Positions 37,680 to 46,535 of a stretch of DNA of 64,000 nucleotides are shown here, piece after piece (the first letter of the stretch is position 1; each line of letters starts with the position of its first letter). The translations under genes were made by a program, and so were the position numbers. Source of the stretch: Rhodobacteraceae bacterium LNNU 3342 (GTDB lineage: Bacteria; Pseudomonadota; Alphaproteobacteria; Rhodobacterales; Rhodobacteraceae); assembly GCA_008711135.1 (NCBI GenBank), contig VUAW01000017.1, forward strand, positions 1 through 64,000, written 5' to 3'. The notes beneath the pieces are model-generated. The model did not search any database. It had not been told where the DNA came from and was given only the letters and a program-made list of their open reading frames with translations.

Positions 37680-37706
37680 ATGCGGGGCGACGCCCCGCAT
37701 TTCCTT
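37680..37706 (+). terminator. Intercistronic hairpin after the binding-protein gene
   Basis: ATGCGGGGC (37680-37688) and GCCCCGCAT (37692-37700) form a perfect 9-bp stem with a 3-base loop, followed by TTCCTTTC. It lies between the binding protein and the phosphoesterase genes and may partly terminate transcription or protect the upstream mRNA, keeping binding-protein levels high. Confidence 0.65.
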
Positions 37707-37721
37707 TCGAAGGAGACAGGA

Positions 37722-38522
37722 ATGAAGATCATTCAGCTGACCGACACCCACCTCATGCCGCGCGGTGTTTCTGCCAATGGCGTCGATCCCGAAGCGCAGC
37801 TGCGGGCAGCTGTCACCGACATCTGTGCACGTCATGCCGATGCAGACCTTCTGGTGATCACGGGCGATCTCTGCAATCACGGTGATGCCGAGGCATATGA
37901 CCTCCTGCGCGAGATCCTCAAACCTGTTCCCTTCCCCGTGCGACTGCTGCTCGGCAATCATGATCGTCGCCCCGAATTCATCGCGGCCTTCCCCGACCAT
38001 CCGCGCGACCGCAATGGGCACATCCAATCCTTCATGGACACGGACTATGGGCGGCTTCTGTTCCTCGACACGCACGAACCAGACGTGATTGGCGGCGTCT
38101 ATGGCGCCGATCGCCTGGCGTGGCTGGAAGAAGCACTGGCGGGTGCGGAAGACAAGCCGGCGACTGTCTTCGTTCACCATCCACCGGTCAGGGACGGGAT
38201 CCGTCATTTTCGTGATATCAGCCTTCATGACGATGGCGCGCTGCTGGCCCGCCTTACCGCCCACCCTGCGGGTATCCGGCATATCGTGTTCGGCCATATC
38301 CACATTCCGATGTCAGGCACCACTCCAGAGGGGATCTCCTACAGCTCGGGGCAATCCTGCACGCATCGGTTCATCACTGATCTGGACCTGGCCGATCCGT
38401 GGTGGACGGATGGACATCCGGTCTATCGCATTCTCATGATCGACCACCTCGGCTTCCGGGCTTTCACTGTCGAAGTCGGACAAACTCCTACCGCACGCGC
38501 ACCGATCTGCGCAGGTCCATAG
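37722..38522 (+). CDS. Metallophosphoesterase, class III cyclic-nucleotide/glycerophosphodiester type
   Basis: 266-aa dimetal phosphoesterase. All metal-binding motifs are seen: QLTDTHL (D-x-H), VITGDLCNHG, LLGNHDRR, VHHPPV and FGHIHIPM. This pattern matches CpdA and GpdQ, which hydrolyse cAMP or glycerophosphodiesters. AAGGAGACAGG precedes the ATG. Being last in a Ugp-like transport operon, where UgpQ (a GDPD-type enzyme) would normally be, it is best read as an unrelated phosphodiesterase doing the same job. cAMP phosphodiesterase remains an alternative. Cytoplasmic: no signal peptide. Confidence 0.87.
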   Translation: MKIIQLTDTHLMPRGVSANGVDPEAQLRAAVTDICARHADADLLVITGDLCNHGDAEAYDLLREILKPVPFPVRLLLGNHDRRPEFIAAFPDHPRDRNGHIQSFMDTDYGRLLFLDTHEPDVIGGVYGADRLAWLEEALAGAEDKPATVFVHHPPVRDGIRHFRDISLHDDGALLARLTAHPAGIRHIVFGHIHIPMSGTTPEGISYSSGQSCTHRFITDLDLADPWWTDGHPVYRILMIDHLGFRAFTVEVGQTPTARAPICAGP

Positions 38523-38586
38523 ACCAGCCGCTCGATAAGTATGAAGATGGCTCCTAATCCCAAGTGCAGGAACCGCCGCCTGAGGC

Positions 38587-39324
38587 CTAGTCTCGGCGCA
38601 GCAACTCCAGCGGCGACTTGCGCGCCGCCTGCACGGCTGGATAGATCCCGAAGACCAGGCCCACCAAGGTCGAGAAAGCGAAAGCCAGCAGCATCGGCTC
38701 TGCCGTCAGCTCGATCCGCAGGGCAAAATGGGTCTGCGCAACCAGTGCTGCGGCAAGCCCTGCCGCCGCCCCCGCCAGACCACCTGCTACGGACAGAATG
38801 ACCGCCTCGGTCAGGAACTGCGACAGCACCGCCGAAGGGCGTGCGCCCAAGGCCATGCGGATGCCGATCTCGCGCGTGCGCTCGCTGACCGAGACCAGCA
38901 TGATGTTCATGATCCCGATTCCGCCCACGACCAGCGAAATTGATGCGATGGCCACCAGCAGCCGCGTCATCGCGACCGAGGATTCCTGCTGCAGGCTCAG
39001 CATCTCCGCGAGGTTGCTGATACGGAAGTCGTCGGGCTGCCCCCCGGTCAGGGTATGCCGGACGCGCAGGATGTCCCGGATCTCGCCAATCCCTTCGTTG
39101 ATCAGGTTGCTGTTGGCCAGCTTGACCGTGATCAAGTTGACCGACTGCCTGCCGATGATCTGTTCGCGCGCGGTGGCCAGGGAAACCAGCACCAGGTCAT
39201 CCTCGTCCGTGCCGTCCATCGACGGGCCCTTGCGCGCCAGCACGCCGATCACCTCCATCGCCAGCTGGTTCACCCGCAGGGTGGCCCCAACCGGGTCCAT
39301 GTCGGGGAACAGCCGCTCGGCCAC
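38587..39324 (-). pseudogene. C-terminal fragment of a MacB-type ABC permease
   Basis: About 245 residues match the last third of MacB/FtsX-family permeases: VAERLFPDMDPVGATLRVN, then LISLVVGGIGIMNIML-like SISLVVGGIGIMNIMLVSVSER, and TREIGIRMALGARP near the middle. The end is AARKSPLELLRRD, with four membrane segments in all. Full MacB is about 650 aa with an N-terminal ATPase; here the ATPase, first membrane helix and most of the periplasmic domain are absent. The frame upstream of 39324 does not continue the family. No membrane-fusion partner is near, so it is most likely a truncated remnant. Confidence 0.75.
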
Positions 39325-39667
39325 GCTCTGAAGAGTGCGGGAATCGCGATCAGGATTGGTTGCCGTGGCGCAGGGGCCGTCGAGCTTTGGTAGAGAGATT
39401 TGCTTAGCCGCGGACTGCCACGTGCTCCTGCAGTAATGTGTCTCCCCGTCCTCTGATCAGCGGGCTATTTCTGCCTAGGTCTGCAAAGGCCGCGCCGCAC
39501 CCACGGGGCAGACCCTTTCGCGCTGGATTAGTCGCGTCCGACATCTTCCGCCCTGCGCTTGCAGTGAACGGCAGGTCCCGCAATGCGTACATGGCAAAGC
39601 GGCAGCTTTTCGGGGTCCGGGCATCGGGCCGGCCTTGCCGACCGGCCCGCGCCATCATCGGGGGGAC
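39325..39667 (-). other. Gene-free region with a GC hairpin downstream of the cupin gene
   Basis: No gene is supported in 343 bases. CGGGCCGG (39625-39632) and CCGGCCCG (39642-39649) form an 8-bp stem 19 bases after the cupin stop. It could terminate the TetR-cupin transcript, although no T tract follows. The deletion point of the MacB remnant should lie at its left edge. Confidence 0.45.
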
Positions 39668-40123
39668 TTATGCCGCAGGTGACAGCGCCTCTACCCCGTG
39701 GCGATCCATGGCGGCGCTGATGCCGGCGAAGTCAGGGCCGCCCTGCGGGCGCTCCACTGAGCCGATGTCGCGGAAGAAGGCAATCATCGAAGGCGCCAGC
39801 ATCACCAGCATGCGCACAGGCCTGTCGCTCTCGTTGGTATAGTTATGCGGCACCCGCGGCGACACCCGCACCGACGTGCCGGGCCCTGCCTTCACCACCT
39901 GCGGCGGCAGATCCGGGGCGAACTGGCGGACTGTCATCTCCCCTTCAAGGACGTAGAACAGTTCCGGCGACTCGTGGACATGCGGCGGTGTGCCCGAGCC
40001 CGGAGGAACCTCGACATCGAGCAGTTCCATGTCCGATCCCGGCACCCCGCCCAGAAAGCGGATGCGGTCCGCCACGACCCAGAGGTAGTCGGCAGTGCTG
40101 GCGGTGGTCACTTCAAGCGTCAT
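39668..40123 (-). CDS. Cupin domain protein
   Basis: 151-aa single-cupin protein. Motif 1 is PPGSGTPPHVHESPELFYVLEGEM and motif 2 PGTSVRVSPRVPHNYTNES, with the His/Glu metal ligands present. Likely a metal-dependent small-molecule enzyme or sensor; substrate unknown. Its ATG overlaps the TetR gene end by 11 bases, so the two are co-translated and cupin expression is probably under that regulator. Confidence 0.85.
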   Translation of the reverse strand: MTLEVTTASTADYLWVVADRIRFLGGVPGSDMELLDVEVPPGSGTPPHVHESPELFYVLEGEMTVRQFAPDLPPQVVKAGPGTSVRVSPRVPHNYTNESDRPVRMLVMLAPSMIAFFRDIGSVERPQGGPDFAGISAAMDRHGVEALSPAA

Positions 40124-40751
40124 CGCGTCTCTCCTTTGGCTGCGATGCGTCCGCGGGAGCTCCGCCAGATCCGACCGCGGACAGGATCAGATCCAGCGCC
40201 CAGGAAGCGGTCTCGCCGGCCTGGGCGCCGTCAAGACCACCGTAATCTTTCAGCACCTCCCATGCGGAGGCAGAGTAGAGCAGATGCGCCAGCGCCTCGA
40301 CCTTCCGGGCCTGTTCGGCGGGAAGGGCGGCAACCACCGGCGCCAGTGCTGCAGAGAAGTTCTTCCGCCGCGCCGGAACCGTTGCCAGGCGCATCTGGCG
40401 CCCCGTGCGGGAATGAAGGGCGGCGCGCATGGCGGCCTCATGCGCATCGAAAAGCGGAAAGGCTTGTGGCGGCCCGTTCACGATGTCCTGCGGCGTCTCT
40501 GGCTTGATCGAGGCGCCCATCCTGGCATTGAACCACGGCCAGAAGGCAGAGAGGAGATCGTCCTTGTTGGCGAAGTGCCGGAAGATCGTCCGGCGCTGGA
40601 CGCCCGCCTCCAGGGCAATGGCCTCCATGCTGATGTCGTCCGGCATGGCGGAAGATCTCATCAGTGTGAGCAGCGCGGCAAGGATCGCCTCGCGCGTCTC
40701 GCGTGCTTTCTCCTCGCGAAGCGGGCTGTTGTATGTTCGGGGGACCGTCAC
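40113..40751 (-). CDS. TetR-family transcriptional regulator
   Basis: 212-aa regulator with an N-terminal helix-turn-helix: ETREAILAALLTLMR, then ISMEAIALEAGVQRRTIFRHFANKDDLL. The C-terminal ligand domain is not assignable. The start is taken as GTG at 40751, with GAGGAGGCG just upstream; longer in-frame starts at 40766 and 40817 lack a ribosome site. Probably autoregulated and controlling the overlapping cupin gene. Confidence 0.88.
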   Translation of the reverse strand: MTVPRTYNSPLREEKARETREAILAALLTLMRSSAMPDDISMEAIALEAGVQRRTIFRHFANKDDLLSAFWPWFNARMGASIKPETPQDIVNGPPQAFPLFDAHEAAMRAALHSRTGRQMRLATVPARRKNFSAALAPVVAALPAEQARKVEALAHLLYSASAWEVLKDYGGLDGAQAGETASWALDLILSAVGSGGAPADASQPKERRDDA

Positions 40752-40986
40752 GAAACGCCTCCTCATTTCATGACACATCTTGTGCCATGAAAATGGTGCG
40801 CTGTCAATTGATGTCATTATCTGTGTCGCGAAAAGGCAAGGTGGCTGTCTTGAGGGTGAAGCCTTCGCGGCTGGTTAAACAGGCGCAGGGTACAGGCGCC
40901 TCCATAATCTGCGCCCGAAGTTAATCTACCGGCTGTGGCCTGTCTGCCCTGCCGTGCTAGGGTTACGGAACAGCGGAAGGTCCGGC

Positions 40987-41673
40987 ATGTGCAATCTCTA
41001 CACCCTCACCACCAACCAGCAGGCGATCCGGGACCTCGTGGAGGTCACGCACGACAGCTTGGGCAACCTTGAGCCCGTGCTTGACGTTTATCCCGATCGC
41101 CCTGCCCCCGTGGTGCGCAATGTTGAAGGCGAGCGCGAACTGGCGCGGCTCACTTGGGGCATGCCGACCCCGCCGCAGTTCCTGAAGGCACCCGATGCCC
41201 CTGATACCGGCGTTACCAACATCCGCAACACCGACAGCCCGCACTGGCGGCGCTGGCTGGGGTCGAGCCACCGCTGCGTCGTGCCCGCCACTGTTTTTTC
41301 CGAATACGGGCAAAGGCCTGACCCAGCGACGAAGCGCAAGCCCCTGCACTGGTTCGCGCTGAACGAGGCGCAGCCCTTGTTCTTCTTTGCCGGGATCTGG
41401 ACGCCCTGGCGCGGCACCCGCGGCTCCAACCGCACACCACGGGTGGGCGAGCACCAGCTTTTCGCCTTCCTGACCTGTGAGCCTAATGCCGTGGTGAAGC
41501 CGGTCCACCCCAAGGCGATGCCGGTGATCCTGACCACTCCGGAGGAGGTGGAGACCTGGCTTTCCGCAGACTGGCCACAGGCGAAGGCGCTGCAGCGCCC
41601 GCTGTCAGACGACGCGCTGGTGGAGGTGGAGCGGCCCAAGGGAAAGGCGGCAGAAGATGGCTCCGCCGCCTGA
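40987..41673 (+). CDS. SOS response-associated peptidase (SRAP/HMCES family)
   Basis: 228-aa SRAP protein that forms a DNA-protein crosslink with abasic sites in single-stranded DNA. The start is set at 40987 because the catalytic Cys must be residue 2 after Met removal: M-C-N-L-Y-T. Other family residues are visible: VTNIRNTDSPHW, HRCVVPATVFSEYGQ with the catalytic Glu, and VKPVHPKAMPVIL with the catalytic His. Stand-alone gene with no LexA box noticed. Confidence 0.92.
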   Translation: MCNLYTLTTNQQAIRDLVEVTHDSLGNLEPVLDVYPDRPAPVVRNVEGERELARLTWGMPTPPQFLKAPDAPDTGVTNIRNTDSPHWRRWLGSSHRCVVPATVFSEYGQRPDPATKRKPLHWFALNEAQPLFFFAGIWTPWRGTRGSNRTPRVGEHQLFAFLTCEPNAVVKPVHPKAMPVILTTPEEVETWLSADWPQAKALQRPLSDDALVEVERPKGKAAEDGSAA

Positions 41674-41867
41674 CTGCTGCAGGCGTTCAGGAGAAGCTGC
41701 AGCGGTTCATCGTTGATAAGGGCGGCCACCTGACAAATGCAGGCGCGACAGAACTGATGAACATCCATAGAGCAGCCGGCCAAGCCTGCCGCAGGCGCTG
41801 AAGATGCCTGGAAGCTCCCGCCACCGCTTGAGGATTGCGGCGAGGGCACCTGCCCTGCCGGCTGGCG

Positions 41868-42491
41868 CTACTCTTCCGCCGTGACCAGCTGGGTTTCAAC
41901 AACAAGGTCGATGCGGTCGCCAATGTCCGGCGTCAGGATGTCCAGCCCCCAGCGGCTGCGCTCAAAGCTCGTCGTTGCCGAAAAGCCAAGATGCGCGGTC
42001 TTCGTATGAGGATGCTCGGCCATGGAGCCATTGAAGATGACCTCAAGCGTCACGGGGTGGGTCTGGTCCCGGAAAGTCAGATCACCGTGGATCAGCCCGC
42101 GGTCCTTGCCGGTCAGCTCGATCGAGGTCGAAACGAAGGTGATCGGCTTGCCGGCAAGGAAATCCTCGCTTGTCGCGATCATGCCGTCAAAGTCAACTTC
42201 CTCTGGCGCCGGGAAATCCGTCCGCACCGAATTCGGGTCGATCTCGACCCGCAGGGTCGACGCCGCCGGATCCTCTGGCTTCCAGTCAAGGACGCCGCGG
42301 ACCCCCACGAACCGGGCGGTCCAGTGCGACAGCCCCATGTGATCAAGGCTCCAGGTGACGCTGGTGTGCGCGGGGTCGGTTACATAGGTGCCCGGGGGGG
42401 CAGGCGGTGTGCCCTCAGGGACCGCGGCAACGGCGCTGTAGCAAAGCCCAAGGGCAAGAAAGGCCGGGGCGAGTCGGAAAACTGGGAACAT
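41868..42491 (-). CDS. YceI family exported protein
   Basis: 207-aa lipid-binding beta-barrel (lipocalin-like) protein. Signal peptide FRLAPAFLALGLCYSAVAA, then TYVTDPAHTSVTWSLDHMGLSHW and FDGMIATSEDFLAGKPITFVST and DLTFRDQTHPVTLEV, typical of YceI, which binds polyisoprenoid or fatty-acid ligands in the periplasm. Start ATG at 42491 has AAGG nine bases upstream; another ATG three codons earlier lacks spacing. Downstream of a cupin gene on the same strand, 35 bases apart. Confidence 0.88.
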   Translation of the reverse strand: MFPVFRLAPAFLALGLCYSAVAAVPEGTPPAPPGTYVTDPAHTSVTWSLDHMGLSHWTARFVGVRGVLDWKPEDPAASTLRVEIDPNSVRTDFPAPEEVDFDGMIATSEDFLAGKPITFVSTSIELTGKDRGLIHGDLTFRDQTHPVTLEVIFNGSMAEHPHTKTAHLGFSATTSFERSRWGLDILTPDIGDRIDLVVETQLVTAEE

Positions 42492-42526
42492 GACACTCAT
42501 CCTTGGCAAAAAACGATGCAGGCGTA

Positions 42527-43015
42527 TTAGCTCAGCGGCGCGCCGATGACGTCGATGCCGTTGGCGGCGCAGGCCGCGGACAGGGCCTCGATCGTCGCGG
42601 CGTCCGGCACCACGAGGGGCGGCAGCCAGTCGGCCCCGGCCTCTCTCGAGACCGTCCGCACCATTGTCTCGAAATCGGCGCCGCGGGTGATGGTCAGGCA
42701 GCGCGCGCCTTCGGGGCTTTCGACGCGGAAATGATGCGGCACGCCCTTTGGCGCCAGCATCGTCTCGCCGGGACCTGCCTCGAAGGTCCGGTCGCCGACG
42801 CGGAAGCGCATGCGACCCTCAAGGATATGAAAGATCTCGTCCTCGTTGCGGTGGATGTGCAGCGGCGGGGCTTCACCGTAGGGCATCCAGTGCTCGACAA
42901 CGCTGATGCCATCGGCGCCATGGGCCGAGGCCACGCGGATCGCGACGCGGGTGTTGCCGAACCACAGATGCGGCGCCTCGGCCGTGTTGGGGGAAATTGC
43001 CTTCATGACGTTCAT
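42527..43015 (-). CDS. Cupin domain protein
   Basis: 162-aa protein with one cupin barrel: VVEHWMPYGEAPPLHIHRNEDEIFHILEGRMRF (residues about 45-77) and PGETMLAPKGVPHHFRVES carry the metal-binding His and Glu residues. A C-terminal helical segment follows. Similar to quercetinase-like or XRE-linked cupins; substrate unknown. GAGGAGTGAGG lies just before the ATG at 43015. Probably an operon with yceI; divergent from the PPOX pair. Confidence 0.85.
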   Translation of the reverse strand: MNVMKAISPNTAEAPHLWFGNTRVAIRVASAHGADGISVVEHWMPYGEAPPLHIHRNEDEIFHILEGRMRFRVGDRTFEAGPGETMLAPKGVPHHFRVESPEGARCLTITRGADFETMVRTVSREAGADWLPPLVVPDAATIEALSAACAANGIDVIGAPLS

Positions 43016-43181
43016 CGTCCTCACTCCTCTTTCTTTGGGGTCACGGGTGGATCTGCCGAAGGAAGATCGTGAGGATGAAGATACGCAGGCTGCAGGTGCC
43101 GGGCTTCCTAAATGCTTGCTAAGCGCGTTTCCCCCTTCTTAAATGTTTCTTAATCCCGGACCTGCGAGGGGGGCAGACGCC

Positions 43182-43643
43182 ATGGACATCCCGGCCGCCG
43201 TTGCCCACTTCATCGAGGGACCGGTGCTGATGACCCTCGCCACCCGTAACGCAGAAAACCGTCCGATGATCGCCCGCGGTTCGGGGGGGCGCATCCTGGA
43301 ATCGCCCGGCCGTCTGGAAGTTGCCATATCTTCCTGGCTTTGGCCCGAAACGGTTGCCAACCTGCAGGACAACGGCGCCCTTGCCGCGACCTTTGTCGAT
43401 CCGGCAAGCTATCGCGCCTTTCAGTTCAAGGGTCGCGCCGCCCTGCGCATCGCCGATCCTGACGACCGCAGCCGTGCCGAGGCCTACGTCGCGCAGGCCG
43501 GGCAGCTTCTGGCCGATCTGGGGGTCGACCGATCGGCGACCGGATTCTGGCTGACCGCCCGGGACATTGTCATTGCAACGCTGGAGGTTGACCGCATCTT
43601 TGAACAGACACCCGGACCACGCGCCGGACAGGTGGTGACATGA
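43182..43643 (+). CDS. Small pyridoxamine 5'-phosphate oxidase-like protein
   Basis: 153-aa split-barrel flavin- or heme-binding-type protein. GPVLMTLATRNAENRPMIARGSGGRI and FQFKGRAALRIADPDDRSRAE resemble the PNPOx-like barrel, though ligand residues cannot be assigned by eye. Start ATG at 43182; an ATG at 43143 is in frame but its extension is poor. Its stop overlaps the next gene's start by four bases (ATGA), suggesting that the two barrel proteins work together. Confidence 0.75.
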   Translation: MDIPAAVAHFIEGPVLMTLATRNAENRPMIARGSGGRILESPGRLEVAISSWLWPETVANLQDNGALAATFVDPASYRAFQFKGRAALRIADPDDRSRAEAYVAQAGQLLADLGVDRSATGFWLTARDIVIATLEVDRIFEQTPGPRAGQVVT

Positions 43644-44971
43644 GCCTGCGTCTTTCCGACCTGCGCGATTGCTTCGAGGGCGTGATCCCCTCAATCATCG
43701 CCACTGCGTCCGCCGACGGGGTGCCAAACGTCTCTTATCTCAGTCATGTCGAGGAAGTGGACGAACATCACATCGCCCTCTCGAACCAGTTCTTCGGCAA
43801 GACTGCCCGCAACCTGCGCGAAAATCCGCAGGCCTGCGTCATCCTCGTCGACGGGGCCAGCGGTCGCCAAGTTCGCTTGTCGGTCACTTGGCTGCGAGAC
43901 GAGGCCGAGGGGCCGCTGTTCGACGCAATGACCGCGAGCCTTCGAGCATCCAGTGCCCAGGTTGGCATGGCCGACATCATGCGCCTTGCCAGCGTGGCGC
44001 TGTTCCGGGTCGATGCGATCACCGCCATTCCCCATCCAGAGGGGCTGGACCCCGCCCCTGCCCCGCCGCCACGGCCGAGCCTTGCCCTTGCCGCCGAGGC
44101 TGTGGCCCGCATCGCCGCCGAAACCGAAACCGCAGGTATCGTCAATGTGCTACTGGACGGGGTGCGCAGGCTGCTCGATGCGCCGGCAGCCATCCTTTTC
44201 CAGTATGATCCCGGCCGCGATATTCTGGTAACGTTGGCAAGCCGCGGCTATCCCCGGACCGGAGCAGGCTCGGAAATTGCATCCGGCAGCGGCATCGCGG
44301 GCGCCGCCGTGGCCCTTGGCCGACCCGTGCGGGTCAGCGACATGAGCCGCGTGCGCCGCTTCGGGGCGGCAATCCGCGACACCTCGCCGCCCGAGGAGGA
44401 ATCCCGCATCATCGCCCTGCCCGGCCTGCCCGACGCCCAAAGCCAGATTGCCGTGCCAATGTATGCCAAGGGCACGCTTTACGGGGTTCTTTTCGCCGAA
44501 AGCCCACGGCGCCTTGCCTTCCGGCGGGACGATGCGGTGGCACTGTCGATGGTTGCGAACCATGCGGCAGCAACGCTTCTGATTGGCGAGGTCCTGGCAA
44601 GCGAAGCGGTAGCGGCCCCGGTCACTATTGGCCCCGGGCTGCCGGAAGGCAGCTTCCGCGTTGTTCATCACCGTTTCGACGACAGCGTTTTCATCGACAG
44701 CGGCTATGTGATCCGCGGCGTTGCCGGGCGGCTGCTTGTCTATCTGCTCGAACGTCACCTGGCCGAGGGGCGAGTCGAATTCTCTAACCGCGAGATCCGG
44801 CTTGCGCCCGACCTCCGGTTGCCGGATTTCAAGGACAATCTCGAAACGCGGCTGTTGCTTCTGCGCCAGCGCCTTGAGGAAAAAGGCTGCCCGGTCCGCC
44901 TCATGCGGGTCGGCCGCGGGCTCATCCGCCTGCATCTGTCGCGCCGCCCCGAGATCGAACACGCGCCGTAG
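43640..44971 (+). CDS. PPOX-GAF fusion protein with a C-terminal wHTH-like domain
   Basis: 443-aa multidomain protein. Residues about 1-130 form a pyridoxamine-phosphate-oxidase-like split barrel (IIATASADGVPNVSYLSHV, VSLSNQFFGKTARNL-like). Residues about 145-310 are a GAF domain (LLDGVRRLLDAPAAILFQYDPG, SQIAVPMYAKGTLYGVLFAES). Residues about 340-443 resemble the effector segment seen in some GAF proteins: EFSNREIRLAPDLRLPDFKDNLETRLLLLRQRL (338-point region), possibly winged helix. No kinase or output enzyme is present. Coupled to a second barrel gene. Likely a redox, flavin or small-ligand sensor; the function is inference. Confidence 0.8.
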   Translation: MSLRLSDLRDCFEGVIPSIIATASADGVPNVSYLSHVEEVDEHHIALSNQFFGKTARNLRENPQACVILVDGASGRQVRLSVTWLRDEAEGPLFDAMTASLRASSAQVGMADIMRLASVALFRVDAITAIPHPEGLDPAPAPPPRPSLALAAEAVARIAAETETAGIVNVLLDGVRRLLDAPAAILFQYDPGRDILVTLASRGYPRTGAGSEIASGSGIAGAAVALGRPVRVSDMSRVRRFGAAIRDTSPPEEESRIIALPGLPDAQSQIAVPMYAKGTLYGVLFAESPRRLAFRRDDAVALSMVANHAAATLLIGEVLASEAVAAPVTIGPGLPEGSFRVVHHRFDDSVFIDSGYVIRGVAGRLLVYLLERHLAEGRVEFSNREIRLAPDLRLPDFKDNLETRLLLLRQRLEEKGCPVRLMRVGRGLIRLHLSRRPEIEHAP

Positions 44972-45380
44972 GCGACTGTGGTACCGCCTCCAGGGGCGGC
45001 CTTAGCAGAACCGCCGAGTTGCTCGACCGACCGCCAAGCAGGCATCAGCGAGCTTGGACGGTGCATCCGCCACGCGAAGGACCTCGCCTGCCACTGTGCG
45101 TCAACTTCGCAAGTCTCAGCATGAACATCCGATATGGTGCCGACGTCCGAGGTTAGGCATGACAGCCATGGACGTTCCGCTCACATCCTTTTCCAAGGCC
45201 TCAATGCAACGTCCTGATTGACGCTGTTCCTCGGGTAGAAAGGGGGTCTCGCCGCTTTCGAAGATCGATTTCTGCCCGAAACCACCTGCCTCAAAGGGCA
45301 GCTCGCCGTGATAGAGCGCTTTTGCTTGACGAAGGGGACGCGCCGCGTTTCCCTGCCGCACCGCGGCACAGGAGGCACAG
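44972..45380. other. Gene-free stretch before the aldo/keto reductase gene
   Basis: 409 bases without a supported gene. A minus-strand open frame contains YHGELPFEAGGFGQKSIFES, which I cannot assign. A small CCGCC/GGCGG hairpin follows the PPOX-GAF stop. The end of the region contains the ribosome site (AGGAGG) of the reductase. Confidence 0.4.
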
Positions 45381-46340
45381 GTGGAACAAAGACAGCTAGG
45401 CGGCCGCAGCGTCGGCGCAATTGGATTTGGCGCGATGAGCTTTGGCGGGATGTTCGGCGCAACCGATGAGGCAACCTCGCTGGCCTGTCTGGATGCAGCG
45501 CTGGACGCCGGCATCAGCCATTTCGACACCGCCAACATCTACGGCATGGGCGTATCGGAGCAGATCATCGGCAAGTGGGGGCGCTGGGACGTGCATCTTG
45601 CTACGAAGTGCGGCATCATCGATGGGCCGCCGCGGGCAGTGCGTAATGATGAACCCTATATCCGCCAATGCCTTGAAGAGTCGCTTCGCAGGCTGAAGCG
45701 CGAGCATGTTGATCTTTACTACATCCACCGCCGCCAGCCTGACATCCCCATCGAAGATGTCGCAGGAACGATGTCAAAGCTCGTGCAGGAAGGAAAGATC
45801 GGCGGCTATGGCCTGTCCGAGGTTGCGCCATCCACTGTGCGTCGGGCCCATGCCGAGTATCCTGTCACTGCGGTTCAGAACGAGTTTTCCCTCTGGACGC
45901 GGCTGCCTCAGCTTGGCCTGATCCAGGCCTGCCGCGAACTTGGCGTCGTCTTCGTCGCCTTTTCACCGCTGGCCCGGGGGATGTTTGGCCGCGAGCCACT
46001 GAAGCGGGACTTCCGCGCGGGCATCGATTTCCGGGACACTAACCCGCGTTTCATCGAGCCGAACTTCTCCGTAAACCTTGCGGCCATCGCGCCATTCCGC
46101 GATCTCTGCGCCCAGCGGGGCTGGACAGTTCCGGGCGCGGCGCTTGCTTGGATTCTGGCGCAAGGGGACCACATCATTCCGATCCCGGGCACGCGGACTG
46201 CGGATCACCTCCACGATTGGCAGGTTGCGGCTCTCAACGCCGCTGATATCGCTGAAATCGAGCGCATCCTTCCTGCTGGCTTTGCACATGGCGGCCGCTA
46301 CGGCGACCACCAGATGGCTTTCGTGGAAAGTTATTGCTGA
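45381..46340 (+). CDS. Aldo/keto reductase
   Basis: 319-aa NADPH-dependent oxidoreductase with an (alpha/beta)8 barrel. The catalytic tetrad is present: Asp49 (FDTANIY), Tyr54, Lys76 (LATKCG) and His116 (YYIHRRQP). The cofactor end reads IPIPGTRTADHL. Resembles the YajO/IolS or pyridoxal-reductase branch; the substrate cannot be told. The start is GTG at 45381 with AGGAGG eight bases upstream. Monocistronic. Confidence 0.92.
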   Translation: MEQRQLGGRSVGAIGFGAMSFGGMFGATDEATSLACLDAALDAGISHFDTANIYGMGVSEQIIGKWGRWDVHLATKCGIIDGPPRAVRNDEPYIRQCLEESLRRLKREHVDLYYIHRRQPDIPIEDVAGTMSKLVQEGKIGGYGLSEVAPSTVRRAHAEYPVTAVQNEFSLWTRLPQLGLIQACRELGVVFVAFSPLARGMFGREPLKRDFRAGIDFRDTNPRFIEPNFSVNLAAIAPFRDLCAQRGWTVPGAALAWILAQGDHIIPIPGTRTADHLHDWQVAALNAADIAEIERILPAGFAHGGRYGDHQMAFVESYC

Positions 46341-46535
46341 AAACTTTGGTGGCTGTGCGCCATGCCGTCATCTCGGCCCGCCGGGAATCGCGGAGGGTCG
46401 CGGGAGAGCCGCTGGAACCTTTCGCGCCTTCAACGACGTGCGTTCGCCACACCGCACTTCAGTCCGCAGAAGCAAGATTCTGCAGCATGATCGACAGAAC
46501 CACGCTCATCGCGCCCGCGATGGCCAAGGCGCAGA

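Noticed and set aside
36381-38303. 640-aa open frame on the minus strand
   Set aside because: Antisense to the binding protein and phosphoesterase genes, both of which have clear motifs.
45116-45538. 140-aa minus-strand frame before the aldo/keto reductase
   Set aside because: Overlaps the reductase N-terminus and shows no recognisable family, though the non-overlapping part is unexplained.
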